64,000 nucleotides of DNA from contig NZ_FOVJ01000003.1 in the NCBI RefSeq assembly GCF_900115125.1, positions 186,001 through 250,000 on the forward strand, read 5' to 3'. The translations under genes and the position numbers were made by a program. Source of the stretch: Nitrosospira briensis (GTDB lineage: Bacteria; Pseudomonadota; Gammaproteobacteria; Burkholderiales; Nitrosomonadaceae). Below, in pieces: positions 8,178 to 17,892 of the stretch; positions within the stretch are counted from its first letter, which is position 1; each line of letters starts with the position of its first letter. Below the pieces are notes generated by a model. It had not been told where the DNA came from. It was given only the letters and a program-made list of their open reading frames with translations, and ran no database searches.

Positions 8178-10598
8178 TCAGAATCTGGCAATTGACGAGT
8201 GCATATGCTCGCCACTATGCCCCTGCGTTCCCCGTTGCCTCGGTATCGGCATGAGCCGCCACAGGGGATATTGCACCATGATGATGGCTGCGACAAGAAA
8301 GCAATAGAGCGCCGCATACCGGAAAAGCAGCTCTCCCTGTCCGGCCAGCGTTGCGCGGTTGCTGCTCAACAAGAACTGCAATGCTGAAAATACCTGGTTA
8401 TATTTGACAATTATTTGTTCGGTTCCATAATAAAGCGCCCCGTAGGTCAAGATTCCGGCACCCAGTACCCACGCGGCTGCCGCCATTCGCCGGGCTGCCC
8501 CGGGAATCAAGGCAAGCACCGCCTTCATTCCCCCCAAAGCCACCCCCGTTAGAGATAGACCAACCAGTAAAAATGCGCCCAGGCTCCCGTTGCCGGCCAT
8601 CAGTTCGACCAGATTGTCCGTGGCGGCGGCCACCACCACGACGTAGTATGAGATTGGAATAAGCAGCAAGGCACCCACTATCCACGCCAATAGTGCTGAT
8701 TTATTACCTGGAAAAATGTGCCACGAAGCGATTATTCCACCAGCCGTCGCTCCAACGGTCCACAAGCTGAATAAAGCCAGAAAGCGCCCAAACATTTCCC
8801 ATTCCCAGGGCCAATCCAGAACCGGGTAGCCAACGATGTCATGGATGCTCTCGATCGGAACCGCGAACCGAAGGAGTATCCATGCGATCAACCCGTGTAT
8901 CAGAGCCAGGACCGGCAAGCTGAGCAGATAAAGTTCGCCTCGCGCCAACCATTGTACGATCAATACCGGGAAACCCATTATCCAGTAAATTGCACCGGCC
9001 AGTAATATCAATGACAAAAAGGGGTGTTTTTCGTCCACCAGTTCGCGAACGTTATACGGCACCATATCAGACCGTGTAGCAAGCCAGGCCATTACTGTCA
9101 ATAATCCAATCCCGATTGCTATTATTGTGCCCGCCTGCCGCCCCCGCATTTGTGCGCCTGCAGGATTTGTACCTTTCATCGCATCCATCGTATTCAGTTC
9201 GGATGGGCGCTGTCGCAACGCTGCGGTCCTTCCCGCAGGGGCGGACAACCGCGGGTGTAGATACCTCATAATGGCAAAGCCGGCAACGCCACCCAATACC
9301 TCCAGCATCCAATCCGTCACATCCACATTTTTACCCGGTATGAATAATTGGCCCGCTTCGACGCCCAAAGCGACCATACCGATCATTGCCATCGCCGCTG
9401 CAACTGCGTATCGTCTCCATATATAGTTCCGGGTCTGCGTTACCGCGAGGGCCAACAGCGCACCCAAAGGAAAAAAGAATCCTGCTTTATGCATAACTTC
9501 TGTTACCGCACGGTATTCCGTCCCGAAGTAATACACTTCGAAGGGAATCTTGCGGGCACCCTGCAAACGGGCCAACAAGAATTCCCGGTCCGTCTGAAAA
9601 TTAAAAGGATATAAAAATATCGCCGCTAGTACGAGTATCCACGCCAGCGTCAGCAAAAGCCATCCCAACGGTGGATGGAATAGAGGGCGTGCTGCTTTCG
9701 TTACATCGGTCCGGCCCATCCTCCCGGCAAGCCAAATCCCCGCTCCCGCGCCGGCCGCAGCTGTAAATATATCGGTTACGTCGCTTACCCGGCTATAGAC
9801 AAAAAGTTGTAAAAACTCAAGCACTGCCGCAGCTCCTACTACTGCCAACCAGGAACGCAACCGCCTTCCCGGAAATGCCAGACACCAGAGGAATGCTGCC
9901 GGCATCCACAGCAGCACATCGACCGCCAAGTCGTAAATTGCTTCAATTGGTTCCGCGAAAGCAAAAGAGAACGGGAGCAGTATCAACCTTCCCTCGCGCC
10001 ATTTGTGCAGAAGCTCAACCGGACTGATAGTAAGATCCAATGGCAACAAGCTATAGCCGAACAATACGAACAGATAGGAATACAGGAGGCGTTTCCATAT
10101 ATCGAGGGGTGATCGAGCGCTACGCCAGCCGCTGAACCAGGCTGACAAACGCGAACCAAATGTTATCCACGCTGCTATTCCCAGCCCTGTTCCAATGCTC
10201 TGCGCGACGATATCGTTTATCGACGGTGTGCGTTGCGGGAAAAATACCTGCATGAACTCGATCGCGACACTGAATCCCAGGCACAAGGCGAATACCCCGA
10301 GTGCAACCAGCATAGCCGCAACCACGCCGTGCGCTGGCCAACATGCGCCCGCCAGTAGAAATGCCAGAGGAATAAATAGAAGAATGTTCACAAGCCAGTC
10401 TGCGCGCGAGACGAACGAAAGGCTCATCCCGGCAATATCGCCGAATATAGCCCATGCCTCAGTCAACGGTCTGGGTCGATATTCCAGCGGTACCAGGCTT
10501 CCATAAACCGCAAAAAATAAATAGCCAAGCGCGAACCACATCAGCTGCTTGCGGCTGATACGAGAGGAAGCTACATTTCTTTCAGCTGGCGAATTCAA
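8178..10598 (-). CDS. Multi-pass membrane protein with three VanZ-like domains
   Basis: An 806-residue integral membrane protein. Three successive segments carry the VanZ signature, a Glu-x-x-Gln motif followed about 12 residues later by Asp: Glu114/Gln117/Asp129, Glu261/Gln264/Asp276 and Glu414/Gln417/Asp429. Each is flanked by hydrophobic helices, so the N-terminal 460 residues look like a triplicated VanZ unit. Residues about 490-806 add roughly eight more membrane segments without a family I recognise. Single VanZ-like proteins (about 120-200 residues) are common near XrtA loci; their biochemical role is not established. The gene is convergent with the GNAT gene and lies 70 bases downstream of the beta-helix gene on the same strand. 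Confidence 0.85.
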   Translation of the reverse strand: MNSPAERNVASSRISRKQLMWFALGYLFFAVYGSLVPLEYRPRPLTEAWAIFGDIAGMSLSFVSRADWLVNILLFIPLAFLLAGACWPAHGVVAAMLVALGVFALCLGFSVAIEFMQVFFPQRTPSINDIVAQSIGTGLGIAAWITFGSRLSAWFSGWRSARSPLDIWKRLLYSYLFVLFGYSLLPLDLTISPVELLHKWREGRLILLPFSFAFAEPIEAIYDLAVDVLLWMPAAFLWCLAFPGRRLRSWLAVVGAAAVLEFLQLFVYSRVSDVTDIFTAAAGAGAGIWLAGRMGRTDVTKAARPLFHPPLGWLLLTLAWILVLAAIFLYPFNFQTDREFLLARLQGARKIPFEVYYFGTEYRAVTEVMHKAGFFFPLGALLALAVTQTRNYIWRRYAVAAAMAMIGMVALGVEAGQLFIPGKNVDVTDWMLEVLGGVAGFAIMRYLHPRLSAPAGRTAALRQRPSELNTMDAMKGTNPAGAQMRGRQAGTIIAIGIGLLTVMAWLATRSDMVPYNVRELVDEKHPFLSLILLAGAIYWIMGFPVLIVQWLARGELYLLSLPVLALIHGLIAWILLRFAVPIESIHDIVGYPVLDWPWEWEMFGRFLALFSLWTVGATAGGIIASWHIFPGNKSALLAWIVGALLLIPISYYVVVVAAATDNLVELMAGNGSLGAFLLVGLSLTGVALGGMKAVLALIPGAARRMAAAAWVLGAGILTYGALYYGTEQIIVKYNQVFSALQFLLSSNRATLAGQGELLFRYAALYCFLVAAIIMVQYPLWRLMPIPRQRGTQGHSGEHMHSSIARF

Positions 10599-10668
10599 CT
10601 TCTGTTCCGATATCGGCTATGCAATGATTCGGTCCAGCGGATTTCTGTCGTATTCCAAACTTTGCCCA

Positions 10669-12015
10669 TCATGGCCTGTTAATCGGTTTAATTTCCAGCG
10701 CCGGCCGCCAACGGGGCCTTTCCTTATCAAGCGAATAAGCGCCTATCCTGTCGGCGCCGATCAAGCCCTCGCCATCGAAGTCCATGCCCGCGTCCGGGTA
10801 AATAGCAAAACGGGCACTGTTTCCGGCATGTTTTCGCACCTTGATGCCCTTAGGCGCCAGGTTCATTTCACCCAAAGGTGCGAATGGCCGCACAAGGTGA
10901 TTCCGGGCCTCGCTGAAACCACCCGTCAGGTTGCTTTCCGTGGAAGTGCCGCGCAGCGGGGACAGGGCGAATATGATATTACCCGAGATGAGTTGCTGAT
11001 TCACCGGGTCCCCCCAGCGGCGCACGATAGTCATGCCGGATCCCTTCGTTATGACGGTATTGTAGAACACGCTTATCGTGCGCGTAGTGCCATGATGTGG
11101 TTGAATGCGTGCCCCATCGCCGAAATGATTTACAAACAGGTTATTGTACAGCGCGATATTCCCTTCTCCCTGGAATAACGATTCGTGCGGATTCTGGTAG
11201 AAGAAATTATCGTAGACGAGATACATGTCGTCTGACCCTGGTCCGGAAAGCGGCCAGTGCCCTACCAGCACATTGGGCCTGGGCGACGCTTTGGATCCGC
11301 CGTTCGCTTTGCTGAAAACATTGTGGCGAATGATTGTCACGCTTCGCCCCTCCGGTATTTCCGGAAGAATCGGCCGAGGCTGCTGATGCTTGATCTGTAA
11401 GTTATAACCCAGCGTATCAACTACCAGATTGTGCTCAATCAACCCCGCAATAAAAGGCGCCTGTCCATCCGAATCTCCAAGATAGAGGCCCGTTCCCGCG
11501 CCGGCGATCACATTGTTGCGAATTACCCAGCCCCAGGCCGGGCATTTGGTTGAAATACCCACCGTTTGCTGATCGTTGCCGTGCCCGCGTACACGCAACC
11601 CATCAAGGGTAATGTGATGCGCCCAATCCGCACTTCCTTCACATTTCACCCCATCCACGGCCAACTGACGTCCGTCGAGGTCCAGGTTGCGAATGGTAAC
11701 GTGGCTCGAATTGACGATGCTCACCGTGTTATGCCCCGGCCGCCCGGCAAAAATTGCACGCGGACCGCTGTCTGGTCCCGAAATTGTAATAGGCGCCGCC
11801 GCCGTGCCATGAAGATTATGGATTGGCAGGCCGTCCTTGTATTCTCCCGGCATCAGCCGCAGATGGGCACCCGGTTCCAATGCTTTTAGCCTTGCGCGAT
11901 AGCTGTCGGGACTTGCAGTATAAATCGGATGGGCATAGGTATACGATGAGCCAAGGAGAATGCCAGCCAGCGTCACGAGCAACCGAAAAGAAAGATTGTG
12001 ATTTAATTCGATCAT
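10669..12015 (-). CDS. Secreted right-handed beta-helix repeat protein
   Basis: From the ATG at 12015 the protein has a clean signal peptide, with a hydrophobic run LLVTLAGILLGSSYTYAHP and likely cleavage after the YAH region. Longer starts at 12060 or 12069 are open and would add 15-18 residues; none has a strong ribosome site. The mature protein shows spaced repeats such as SSHVTIRNLDLDG, AHHITLDGLRVRG and GWVIRNNVIAGAGTGLYLG, typical of parallel beta-helix (pectate-lyase-like) polysaccharide-active or surface proteins. No PEP-CTERM tail is present. It is the first gene of a two-gene minus-strand unit with the VanZ protein. A role in processing or binding the exopolysaccharide is inferred. 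Confidence 0.8.
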   Translation of the reverse strand: MIELNHNLSFRLLVTLAGILLGSSYTYAHPIYTASPDSYRARLKALEPGAHLRLMPGEYKDGLPIHNLHGTAAAPITISGPDSGPRAIFAGRPGHNTVSIVNSSHVTIRNLDLDGRQLAVDGVKCEGSADWAHHITLDGLRVRGHGNDQQTVGISTKCPAWGWVIRNNVIAGAGTGLYLGDSDGQAPFIAGLIEHNLVVDTLGYNLQIKHQQPRPILPEIPEGRSVTIIRHNVFSKANGGSKASPRPNVLVGHWPLSGPGSDDMYLVYDNFFYQNPHESLFQGEGNIALYNNLFVNHFGDGARIQPHHGTTRTISVFYNTVITKGSGMTIVRRWGDPVNQQLISGNIIFALSPLRGTSTESNLTGGFSEARNHLVRPFAPLGEMNLAPKGIKVRKHAGNSARFAIYPDAGMDFDGEGLIGADRIGAYSLDKERPRWRPALEIKPINRP

Positions 12016-12227
12016 TAAAAGACGGTGAAGGGAATATTGGAGCCGGGGCGAACAGCGCATGCTGAGCATCTTACGCAGTTATCGCCGGCGTTTGTAGCCC
12101 GGGATTGCGACGAGGTGTTTGGCCACTTATGCTAGAGGCAACTTGGTTGCAATATAGACTTTTATACATTTGTTGAATCTTCAGAAGCAAGCAGAAGAGA
12201 TGATTACTGCTCGCGGAGAGCGGGTGA

Positions 12228-12446
12228 CACGCGGCAGAGTTTAAATTCTTGCCATGCTACTGGCAGAACCTTGTGAATACCGAGGTAAGTTACAGCATCA
12301 AGGAAACCAGATCGAATGGCATCAAAATTTTTCTTCAAGGCAAGAATCTTCTTGATGAAGAAATGCGCGGGCTTAACTTTTTTTTCAAGAATTTTGCTCG
12401 GTTACCGGGAAGAGCGGTCGTGATCGGCTTGAGAGGCGGGTTTTGA
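12228..12446 (+). pseudogene. Remnant of a TonB-dependent receptor C-terminus
   Basis: An open frame of about 72 codons without a good start reads like the last three or four beta-strands of a TonB-dependent outer-membrane receptor. KIFLQGKNLLDEEMR matches the conserved L-x-G-x-N-L-L-D-E-x-x-R segment, RLPGRAVVIGLRGGF matches the usual penultimate-strand turn, and the frame ends on a terminal Phe at the correct C-terminus. A stop codon just upstream (12225) and the absence of any plug or barrel sequence before it show that the rest of the gene has been lost. It is probably a deletion scar. Confidence 0.75.
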
Positions 12447-12587
12447 TTGCTCCCCCTGGCGCGATCCAGCAGGCGTTGATCTGATGCGGAAGCGTATATG
12501 CGGGGTTTCACTGTTCAGTTGTCTGTTAAGCCTCAGCGGAATGTGGCACACTTCGGGATTGCGTTTTATATCCAGGTCTGTTGATCC

Positions 12588-13835
12588 GTGTCGCCTTACG
12601 AGCTCTTTATCGGTTTGCGCTATACCCGCGCGAAGCGCCGCAATCACTTCATTTCCTTTATTTCCCTGATTTCCCTGCTGGGTATTACACTCGGTATGAC
12701 AGCACTTATCACTGTCATGTCGGTAATGAATGGTTTTCAGAAAGAAGTGCGCTCGCGTATCCTCGGTGTCGCATCCCATATTCAGGTAAGTGGCATAGAT
12801 GGCAAGCTGACCGACTGGCGCCAGGTAGCGGAGGAAGCGCTCAGGCACCCCGAGGTGGAGGCTGCCGCACCCTACGTCGGTGCACAGGGCATGGTCTCGT
12901 TCGATCAGGTCGTCAGCGGGGTTGTAGTAAGGGGCATTCTGCCAGGCATGGAAGACAATGTCGCCGATTTGGGACGAATGATGATAGACGGCAAGCTCGA
13001 GTATCTCGTGCCGGGGCAATTCGGCATTGTTATCGGCAGGGAATTGGCACGAGCTCTAGGTGTATTTACCGGCGACAAAATTGTTCTGATCTCTCCGCAG
13101 GGGCAGGTAACGCCAGCAGGCATATTGCCACGCCTCAGACAGTTCACTATTACCGGTATCTTCGAAGCGGGACATTTCGAATACGACTCGGGCCTGGTGC
13201 TGATCCATATTGCGGACGCACAGAAGCTGTATCGCATGGGAGACGACCAGGTGTCTGGTGTGCGGTTGAAGCTGCGCGACCTGTTCCAGGCGCCCCAGGT
13301 GGCGCGCGAGCTTGCGCCCATGATTTCCACAGACATCCACATCACCGATTGGAGCCGCCAGCATGCCAATTATTTCCGCGCGATCCAGATCGAGAAGCGC
13401 ATGCTGGGACTCATTCTCGCCCTCATTATCGCGGTTGCGGCATTCAATATCGTCTCCACCCTGGTCATGACCGTAACCGATAAGCAGTCCGATATCGCGA
13501 TACTGCGAACATTGGGCGCCAGCCCGCGCAGCATCATGAAGGTCTTTATCGTGCAGGGGACGCTGATCGGTATTCTTGGCACAACACTTGGTGTAATCGG
13601 CGGCGTATCGCTAGCCTATAACGTCGAGGCGGTGATAGGACTGATCGAGCGCGTATTCAGCGTGCAATTCCTTTCACGGGAGGTCTACTACATCAGCGAA
13701 ATTCCATCGGATCCCCAGCTCGCCGACGTGATCACGGTGGCCGCGGTATCGTTTGTGCTGACTTTGCTCGCGACACTTTATCCCAGTTACCGGGCGTCCA
13801 GGGTCAATCCCGCCGAGGCGCTGCGATATGAATAA
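12588..13835 (+). CDS. lolC: Lipoprotein-releasing ABC transporter permease LolC/LolE
   Basis: A 415-residue FtsX-type permease that, with LolD, extracts outer-membrane lipoproteins from the inner membrane and passes them to LolA. The N-terminal cytoplasmic segment ELFIGLRYTRAKRRNHFIS leads into the first membrane helix, followed by a large periplasmic domain (about 50-265). Three C-terminal helices include the FtsX core VSTLVMTVTDKQSDIAILRT and ATLYPSYRASRVNPAEALRYE at the end. The start is GTG. The next gene, lolD, starts 8 bases before its stop. A single permease next to lolD, in place of separate LolC and LolE, is usual outside the enteric bacteria. Confidence 0.93.
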   Translation: MSPYELFIGLRYTRAKRRNHFISFISLISLLGITLGMTALITVMSVMNGFQKEVRSRILGVASHIQVSGIDGKLTDWRQVAEEALRHPEVEAAAPYVGAQGMVSFDQVVSGVVVRGILPGMEDNVADLGRMMIDGKLEYLVPGQFGIVIGRELARALGVFTGDKIVLISPQGQVTPAGILPRLRQFTITGIFEAGHFEYDSGLVLIHIADAQKLYRMGDDQVSGVRLKLRDLFQAPQVARELAPMISTDIHITDWSRQHANYFRAIQIEKRMLGLILALIIAVAAFNIVSTLVMTVTDKQSDIAILRTLGASPRSIMKVFIVQGTLIGILGTTLGVIGGVSLAYNVEAVIGLIERVFSVQFLSREVYYISEIPSDPQLADVITVAAVSFVLTLLATLYPSYRASRVNPAEALRYE

Positions 13836-14505
13836 GACGATCATTTCCTGCCAGAATCTGCGCAAGAGCTATTACCAGGGTAAGCTTGAAGTGCCGGTAC
13901 TGATGGGAATAGACCTGAATGTGGAAGCAGGGGAAACGATTGCCGTTGTCGGCTCATCGGGTTCCGGAAAAAGTACGCTGCTGCACTTGCTCGGAGGATT
14001 GGATGCGCCAACAGGCGGCCATATTCGCATCATGGGACATGATATCGCCACCATCCACGAGGAAGAAAGATGCGAGCTCCGTAACACGTCGCTTGGCTTC
14101 ATTTATCAGTTTCACCATCTGCTACCTGAATTCAGCGCGTTGGAGAATGTGGCCATGCCATTGCTCATTCGACGCACGAGCGCTACCGAAGCCTATGGCA
14201 GCGCAACTGAAGTATTGAAGCAGGTGGGCCTGGGGCATCGCCTTACCCACACGCCGGGTGAGCTCTCCGGTGGCGAGCGTCAGCGCGCGGCGGTAGCGCG
14301 CGCCCTGGTTACGAGGCCGGCTTGTGTTCTTGCGGATGAGCCTACCGGCAACCTCGACCGGCGTACCGCCGGAGAGGTATTCAATCTGATGCTCGAGCTT
14401 AACCGGAACGTGGGCGCAAGTCTCATCATTGTGACGCACGACCCGGAACTCGCCAGGAAGGCCGGACGGATATCACATCTCGAAGATGGCTTACTGACCG
14501 GGTGA
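13828..14505 (+). CDS. lolD: Lipoprotein-releasing system ATPase LolD
   Basis: A 225-residue ABC ATPase. Walker A is GSSGSGKST (about residues 43-51), the Q-loop is in LGFIYQFHHLLPEFSALENV, the signature is LSGGERQRAAVARAL, and Walker B is CVLADEPTGNLD with an H-loop in IIVTHDPELA. The QFHHLLPEFSALENV segment is characteristic of LolD rather than other MacB/FtsE-like ATPases. It overlaps lolC by 8 bases and powers lipoprotein release at the inner membrane. Confidence 0.95.
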   Translation: MNKTIISCQNLRKSYYQGKLEVPVLMGIDLNVEAGETIAVVGSSGSGKSTLLHLLGGLDAPTGGHIRIMGHDIATIHEEERCELRNTSLGFIYQFHHLLPEFSALENVAMPLLIRRTSATEAYGSATEVLKQVGLGHRLTHTPGELSGGERQRAAVARALVTRPACVLADEPTGNLDRRTAGEVFNLMLELNRNVGASLIIVTHDPELARKAGRISHLEDGLLTG

Positions 14506-14669
14506 TGGCCCGCTGAAGGACCCCGAGTGTAGGTGCAGGATGGGTTACGCTCGGCGCCTCCGCAGAACAATCGGGATCATGGATGGTTGGAGTGACGAAA
14601 GAACTCCAGCGTTTATTTCCGATGCCAGGATAGGCTCGGGTTCCGCCTCACCCCTCACCCGCCCTGCAC

Positions 14670-15227
14670 TTAGTAATGTCGGTGCCGTCTCGCCCGTTTG
14701 CGCCATTCATGAATAGCATAGAGTCGCCACCCCCCCCGCACCAGGAGATAACCGGCGAAAGAAAGCAGTAGCGCCAGCAGACACAACCCCACGAGTAAAG
14801 GCTTGCCCAGCGAAACCACCCATTCCACCAATGCAGGGATCCATTCACTGATGCTTTTATCCATAAGGTGCAGCTCTACTTCGGGCATGCTGCCCGTGTT
14901 ATCGCCGGTTACGGCTGTGCCTATCGCATAGGCAGCGATGTAGATCGGCAGAATGGTAAAGGGATTGGAATAAAGTGTCGAAATTACCGCCACGGGGAGG
15001 TTTACCTTGAAAACGATGGCGAACAAAGCGGCAAAAAAGAACTGAATCGGGTTACTGCCGGGGATCAGGCCTGTGAATAAGCCAACCGCAACGCCTCCCG
15101 CGACCGACCTGCGATGGAGATGCCATAAGTTATGATGGTGCAGTCGGTCTCCAAATAATCCGACAAAGCGGTTTTGCCGGATGGTCTCGTGAGAGGGTAG
15201 ATATTTTTTGAAAAATTTTCGCAGCAC
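14670..15227 (-). CDS. DUF2062 membrane protein
   Basis: A 185-residue protein with a short basic N-terminus and a conserved core VAGGVAVGLFTGLIPG followed by three hydrophobic helices, which matches the DUF2062 family. These are small inner-membrane proteins often found next to comEC, as here. The function is not known. It is convergent with lolD across about 160 bases and divergent from comEC across about 240 bases, so it is transcribed alone. Confidence 0.85.
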   Translation of the reverse strand: MLRKFFKKYLPSHETIRQNRFVGLFGDRLHHHNLWHLHRRSVAGGVAVGLFTGLIPGSNPIQFFFAALFAIVFKVNLPVAVISTLYSNPFTILPIYIAAYAIGTAVTGDNTGSMPEVELHLMDKSISEWIPALVEWVVSLGKPLLVGLCLLALLLSFAGYLLVRGGWRLYAIHEWRKRARRHRHY

Positions 15228-15465
15228 AAGAATGAGTGTACGGAAATACCGGCTCGAGGTGCAATGTAAATATTAGGGTCCGCAATCACCATGCTGACAG
15301 AAAATTTGTACCGCCTGAAAGAAACAGAATTGGCGCTAATGTATGCTGCTTTTGCTGCTAAGACTTTGTATCCCAACCTTACGAATCCAGCCTTCGATGC
15401 CTTCGTATTCCCGCTGATTCCGTAGTTTCCATGTCCGTATTTTCGATACTTGGCGCAAGCCGCCG

Positions 15466-17874
15466 ATGAGAACTCATATTCTGGTGTTTGCCGTTGGGAT
15501 AGGACTACTGCAACAGCAGCCCATGTTGCCCGAAAGCGCATGGGCATGGGCGCTTTTACCCGGTGCGGCTTTCGCATTCCTGCTTTTGCGTACCCGGAGC
15601 AATGGTCTGATCACGATCGGCAAAGTCCTGTTTGCGGTAGTTTTCCTGGCGGCGGGATTTTTCTGGGCTGCAGCATTTGCTCAATGGCGCCTGGCCGATG
15701 TGCTCCCGCATGAATGGGAGGGACGCGATATTCAATTGATCGGCGTGGTGGCGGAATTGCCGCAAGTCAATGAGCGTAACGTGCGTTTTGCGTTCGATGT
15801 GGAACAAGTGCTAACGGAAGATGCGATTGTTCCTGCGCGTATTTCCCTTGCCTGGTACGACGCGCGCGGAAAGCGTTTCAAGGCTGAAGCTGCACCGCCA
15901 CAGATCCGTGCAGGCGAGCGCTGGCGAATCACAACGCGGCTCAAGCGTCCCCATGGCAGCGTCAATCCTCATGGTTTTGATTTCGAGCAATGGGCTCTCG
16001 AGCGCAACATTCGAGCCAGCGGATACGTGCGGGAAAACGATGGGAATGTGCGGTTGGATGAGATGGTTAATCGTCCGGCCTATCAGGTCGAGCGTTTGCG
16101 GCAGGAAGTCCGGGAGCAGTTCATTCAGGCATTGCCTGGCCATGTTTATACTGGTGTTCTCGTTGCGCTGGCAGTGGGGGATCAGAGGGCAATTCCGCGG
16201 GAACAGTGGCAGATATTTACCCGAACTGGAATAAACCATCTGATGAGTATATCCGGGCTTCATGTAACCATGATTTCCGGTCTGATATTTGCGCTGGTGT
16301 ACTGGTTGTGGCGCAGGAGCCATTATTTGACGCTGCGCTTGCCGGCTCGCAAAGCGGCAGCGGCCGCAGGGTTAACGGTGGCGCTGGGTTACGCGCTGCT
16401 TGCAGGCTTCGCAATACCGGCCCAGCGCACGGTTTACATGCTTGCAGTCGTAGCCATTGCTTTGTGGCTAGGGCGTTCCACTTCAGTGACGGCGGTGCTT
16501 TCCTGGGCATTGCTGGCGGTGGTGGTGCTCGATCCATGGGCGGTACTTTCGCCTGGCTTCTGGTTATCATTCGGGGCCATAGCAATCATCATGCTGGTGT
16601 CGGCAGGGCGCATCGGTAGAACGCACTGGCTGATCGGCTGGGCTCGGGTGCAATGGGCCATCACGTTGAGCCTGATACCTCCCTTGCTGGCGATGTTTCA
16701 GCAAGTATCGATGGTATCGCCTGTCGCAAATGCCATCGCGATTCCCCTGGTGAGCCTGATGGTAGTTCCGCTTACCCTGCTGGGCACGCTGCCGTTGCTC
16801 GACTTCATGTTGATGCCCGCACATTGGCTGCTGAGCATTTGCATGGCAGCCATGCAGTGGATGAGCGATTTACCGGAGGCGGTCTGGAGCCAGCATGCGC
16901 CGCCCGCCTGGACAGTGGCAGCGGCGATGGCGGGAATCTTCTGGCTAATGCTGCCTGGAGGATTGGGACTGGGGTGGGGGTTGGGTCCCAGGCTTACCAC
17001 AGGATTTCCTGCCCGCTGGCTGGGACTGGTTGCCTTGCTGCCGATGTTTCTGGCGCTTCCGCCAAAACCGGCGTCAGGGGAGTTATGGTTGACGGTGCTG
17101 GATGTCGGCCAGGGACTGGCGGTGGTTGCGCGCACGGAAAATCACACCTTGCTCTACGATACAGGTCCGGGTTTCAGTGCTGAGGCGGACAGCGGCAGCC
17201 GTACTATTGTTCCTTTTTTACGGGCAGAAGGTGTAAAGCATCTTGATGCGATGATCGTAACGCATGCTGATTTGGATCACAGCGGCGGCGCGCTGTCGGT
17301 TCTGGAAGCGGTGCCGGTGGGATGGGTGGTATCGTCCTTGAACGAGGACCACCCCATCCAACTGGCTGCTTCCAACAAACAGCAGTGCCGCGCGGGACAA
17401 TCGTGGCGATGGGATGGGGTACGCTTTGACATGTTGCATCCTTCAGAACAGAACTACAATAATCCCAGGCTCAAAACCAATGCGTTGAGCTGTGTGCTGA
17501 AAATCACCACCACCCACGGCAGCGTGCTGCTCCCGGCCGATATTGATAAAAAATCCGAGTATAAGTTGCTCGCAGATAAGGGCGACGCACTCGCCTCGAC
17601 GGTGCTTGTGGCGCCGCATCACGGCAGCAAAACGTCCTCCACCAGCGAGTTTGTAAGCCGGGTGAATCCAAGGCTGGTAATATTTACCGTCGGGTATCGA
17701 AACCGCTTTGGACATCCAAAGAAGGAAGTAGTTGAGCGGTATCAGGCGCTTGGAAGCAGATTGCTGCGCAGCGATACCGATGGCGCCGTAGTGCTGCGCT
17801 TCGCAGACAAGAGTATTGCTGTGGAAACCGGACGAGCGCTCAAGCACCGTTACTGGCAAGACATTCCCGGATAG
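15466..17874 (+). CDS. comEC: DNA uptake channel protein ComEC/Rec2
   Basis: An 802-residue protein with the three parts of ComEC: an N-terminal region with an OB-like periplasmic domain (about 60-200), a ComEC/Rec2 membrane core with the conserved TRTGINHLMSISGLHV segment at about 248-263, and a C-terminal metallo-beta-lactamase-like domain with THADLDHSGG for metal binding. It should form the inner-membrane channel that carries single-stranded DNA into the cytoplasm during transformation. The full length and intact motifs argue that it is functional. No other competence gene is in the window. Confidence 0.93.
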   Translation: MRTHILVFAVGIGLLQQQPMLPESAWAWALLPGAAFAFLLLRTRSNGLITIGKVLFAVVFLAAGFFWAAAFAQWRLADVLPHEWEGRDIQLIGVVAELPQVNERNVRFAFDVEQVLTEDAIVPARISLAWYDARGKRFKAEAAPPQIRAGERWRITTRLKRPHGSVNPHGFDFEQWALERNIRASGYVRENDGNVRLDEMVNRPAYQVERLRQEVREQFIQALPGHVYTGVLVALAVGDQRAIPREQWQIFTRTGINHLMSISGLHVTMISGLIFALVYWLWRRSHYLTLRLPARKAAAAAGLTVALGYALLAGFAIPAQRTVYMLAVVAIALWLGRSTSVTAVLSWALLAVVVLDPWAVLSPGFWLSFGAIAIIMLVSAGRIGRTHWLIGWARVQWAITLSLIPPLLAMFQQVSMVSPVANAIAIPLVSLMVVPLTLLGTLPLLDFMLMPAHWLLSICMAAMQWMSDLPEAVWSQHAPPAWTVAAAMAGIFWLMLPGGLGLGWGLGPRLTTGFPARWLGLVALLPMFLALPPKPASGELWLTVLDVGQGLAVVARTENHTLLYDTGPGFSAEADSGSRTIVPFLRAEGVKHLDAMIVTHADLDHSGGALSVLEAVPVGWVVSSLNEDHPIQLAASNKQQCRAGQSWRWDGVRFDMLHPSEQNYNNPRLKTNALSCVLKITTTHGSVLLPADIDKKSEYKLLADKGDALASTVLVAPHHGSKTSSTSEFVSRVNPRLVIFTVGYRNRFGHPKKEVVERYQALGSRLLRSDTDGAVVLRFADKSIAVETGRALKHRYWQDIPG

Positions 17875-17892
17875 TATAGGAACAGGCATAAA

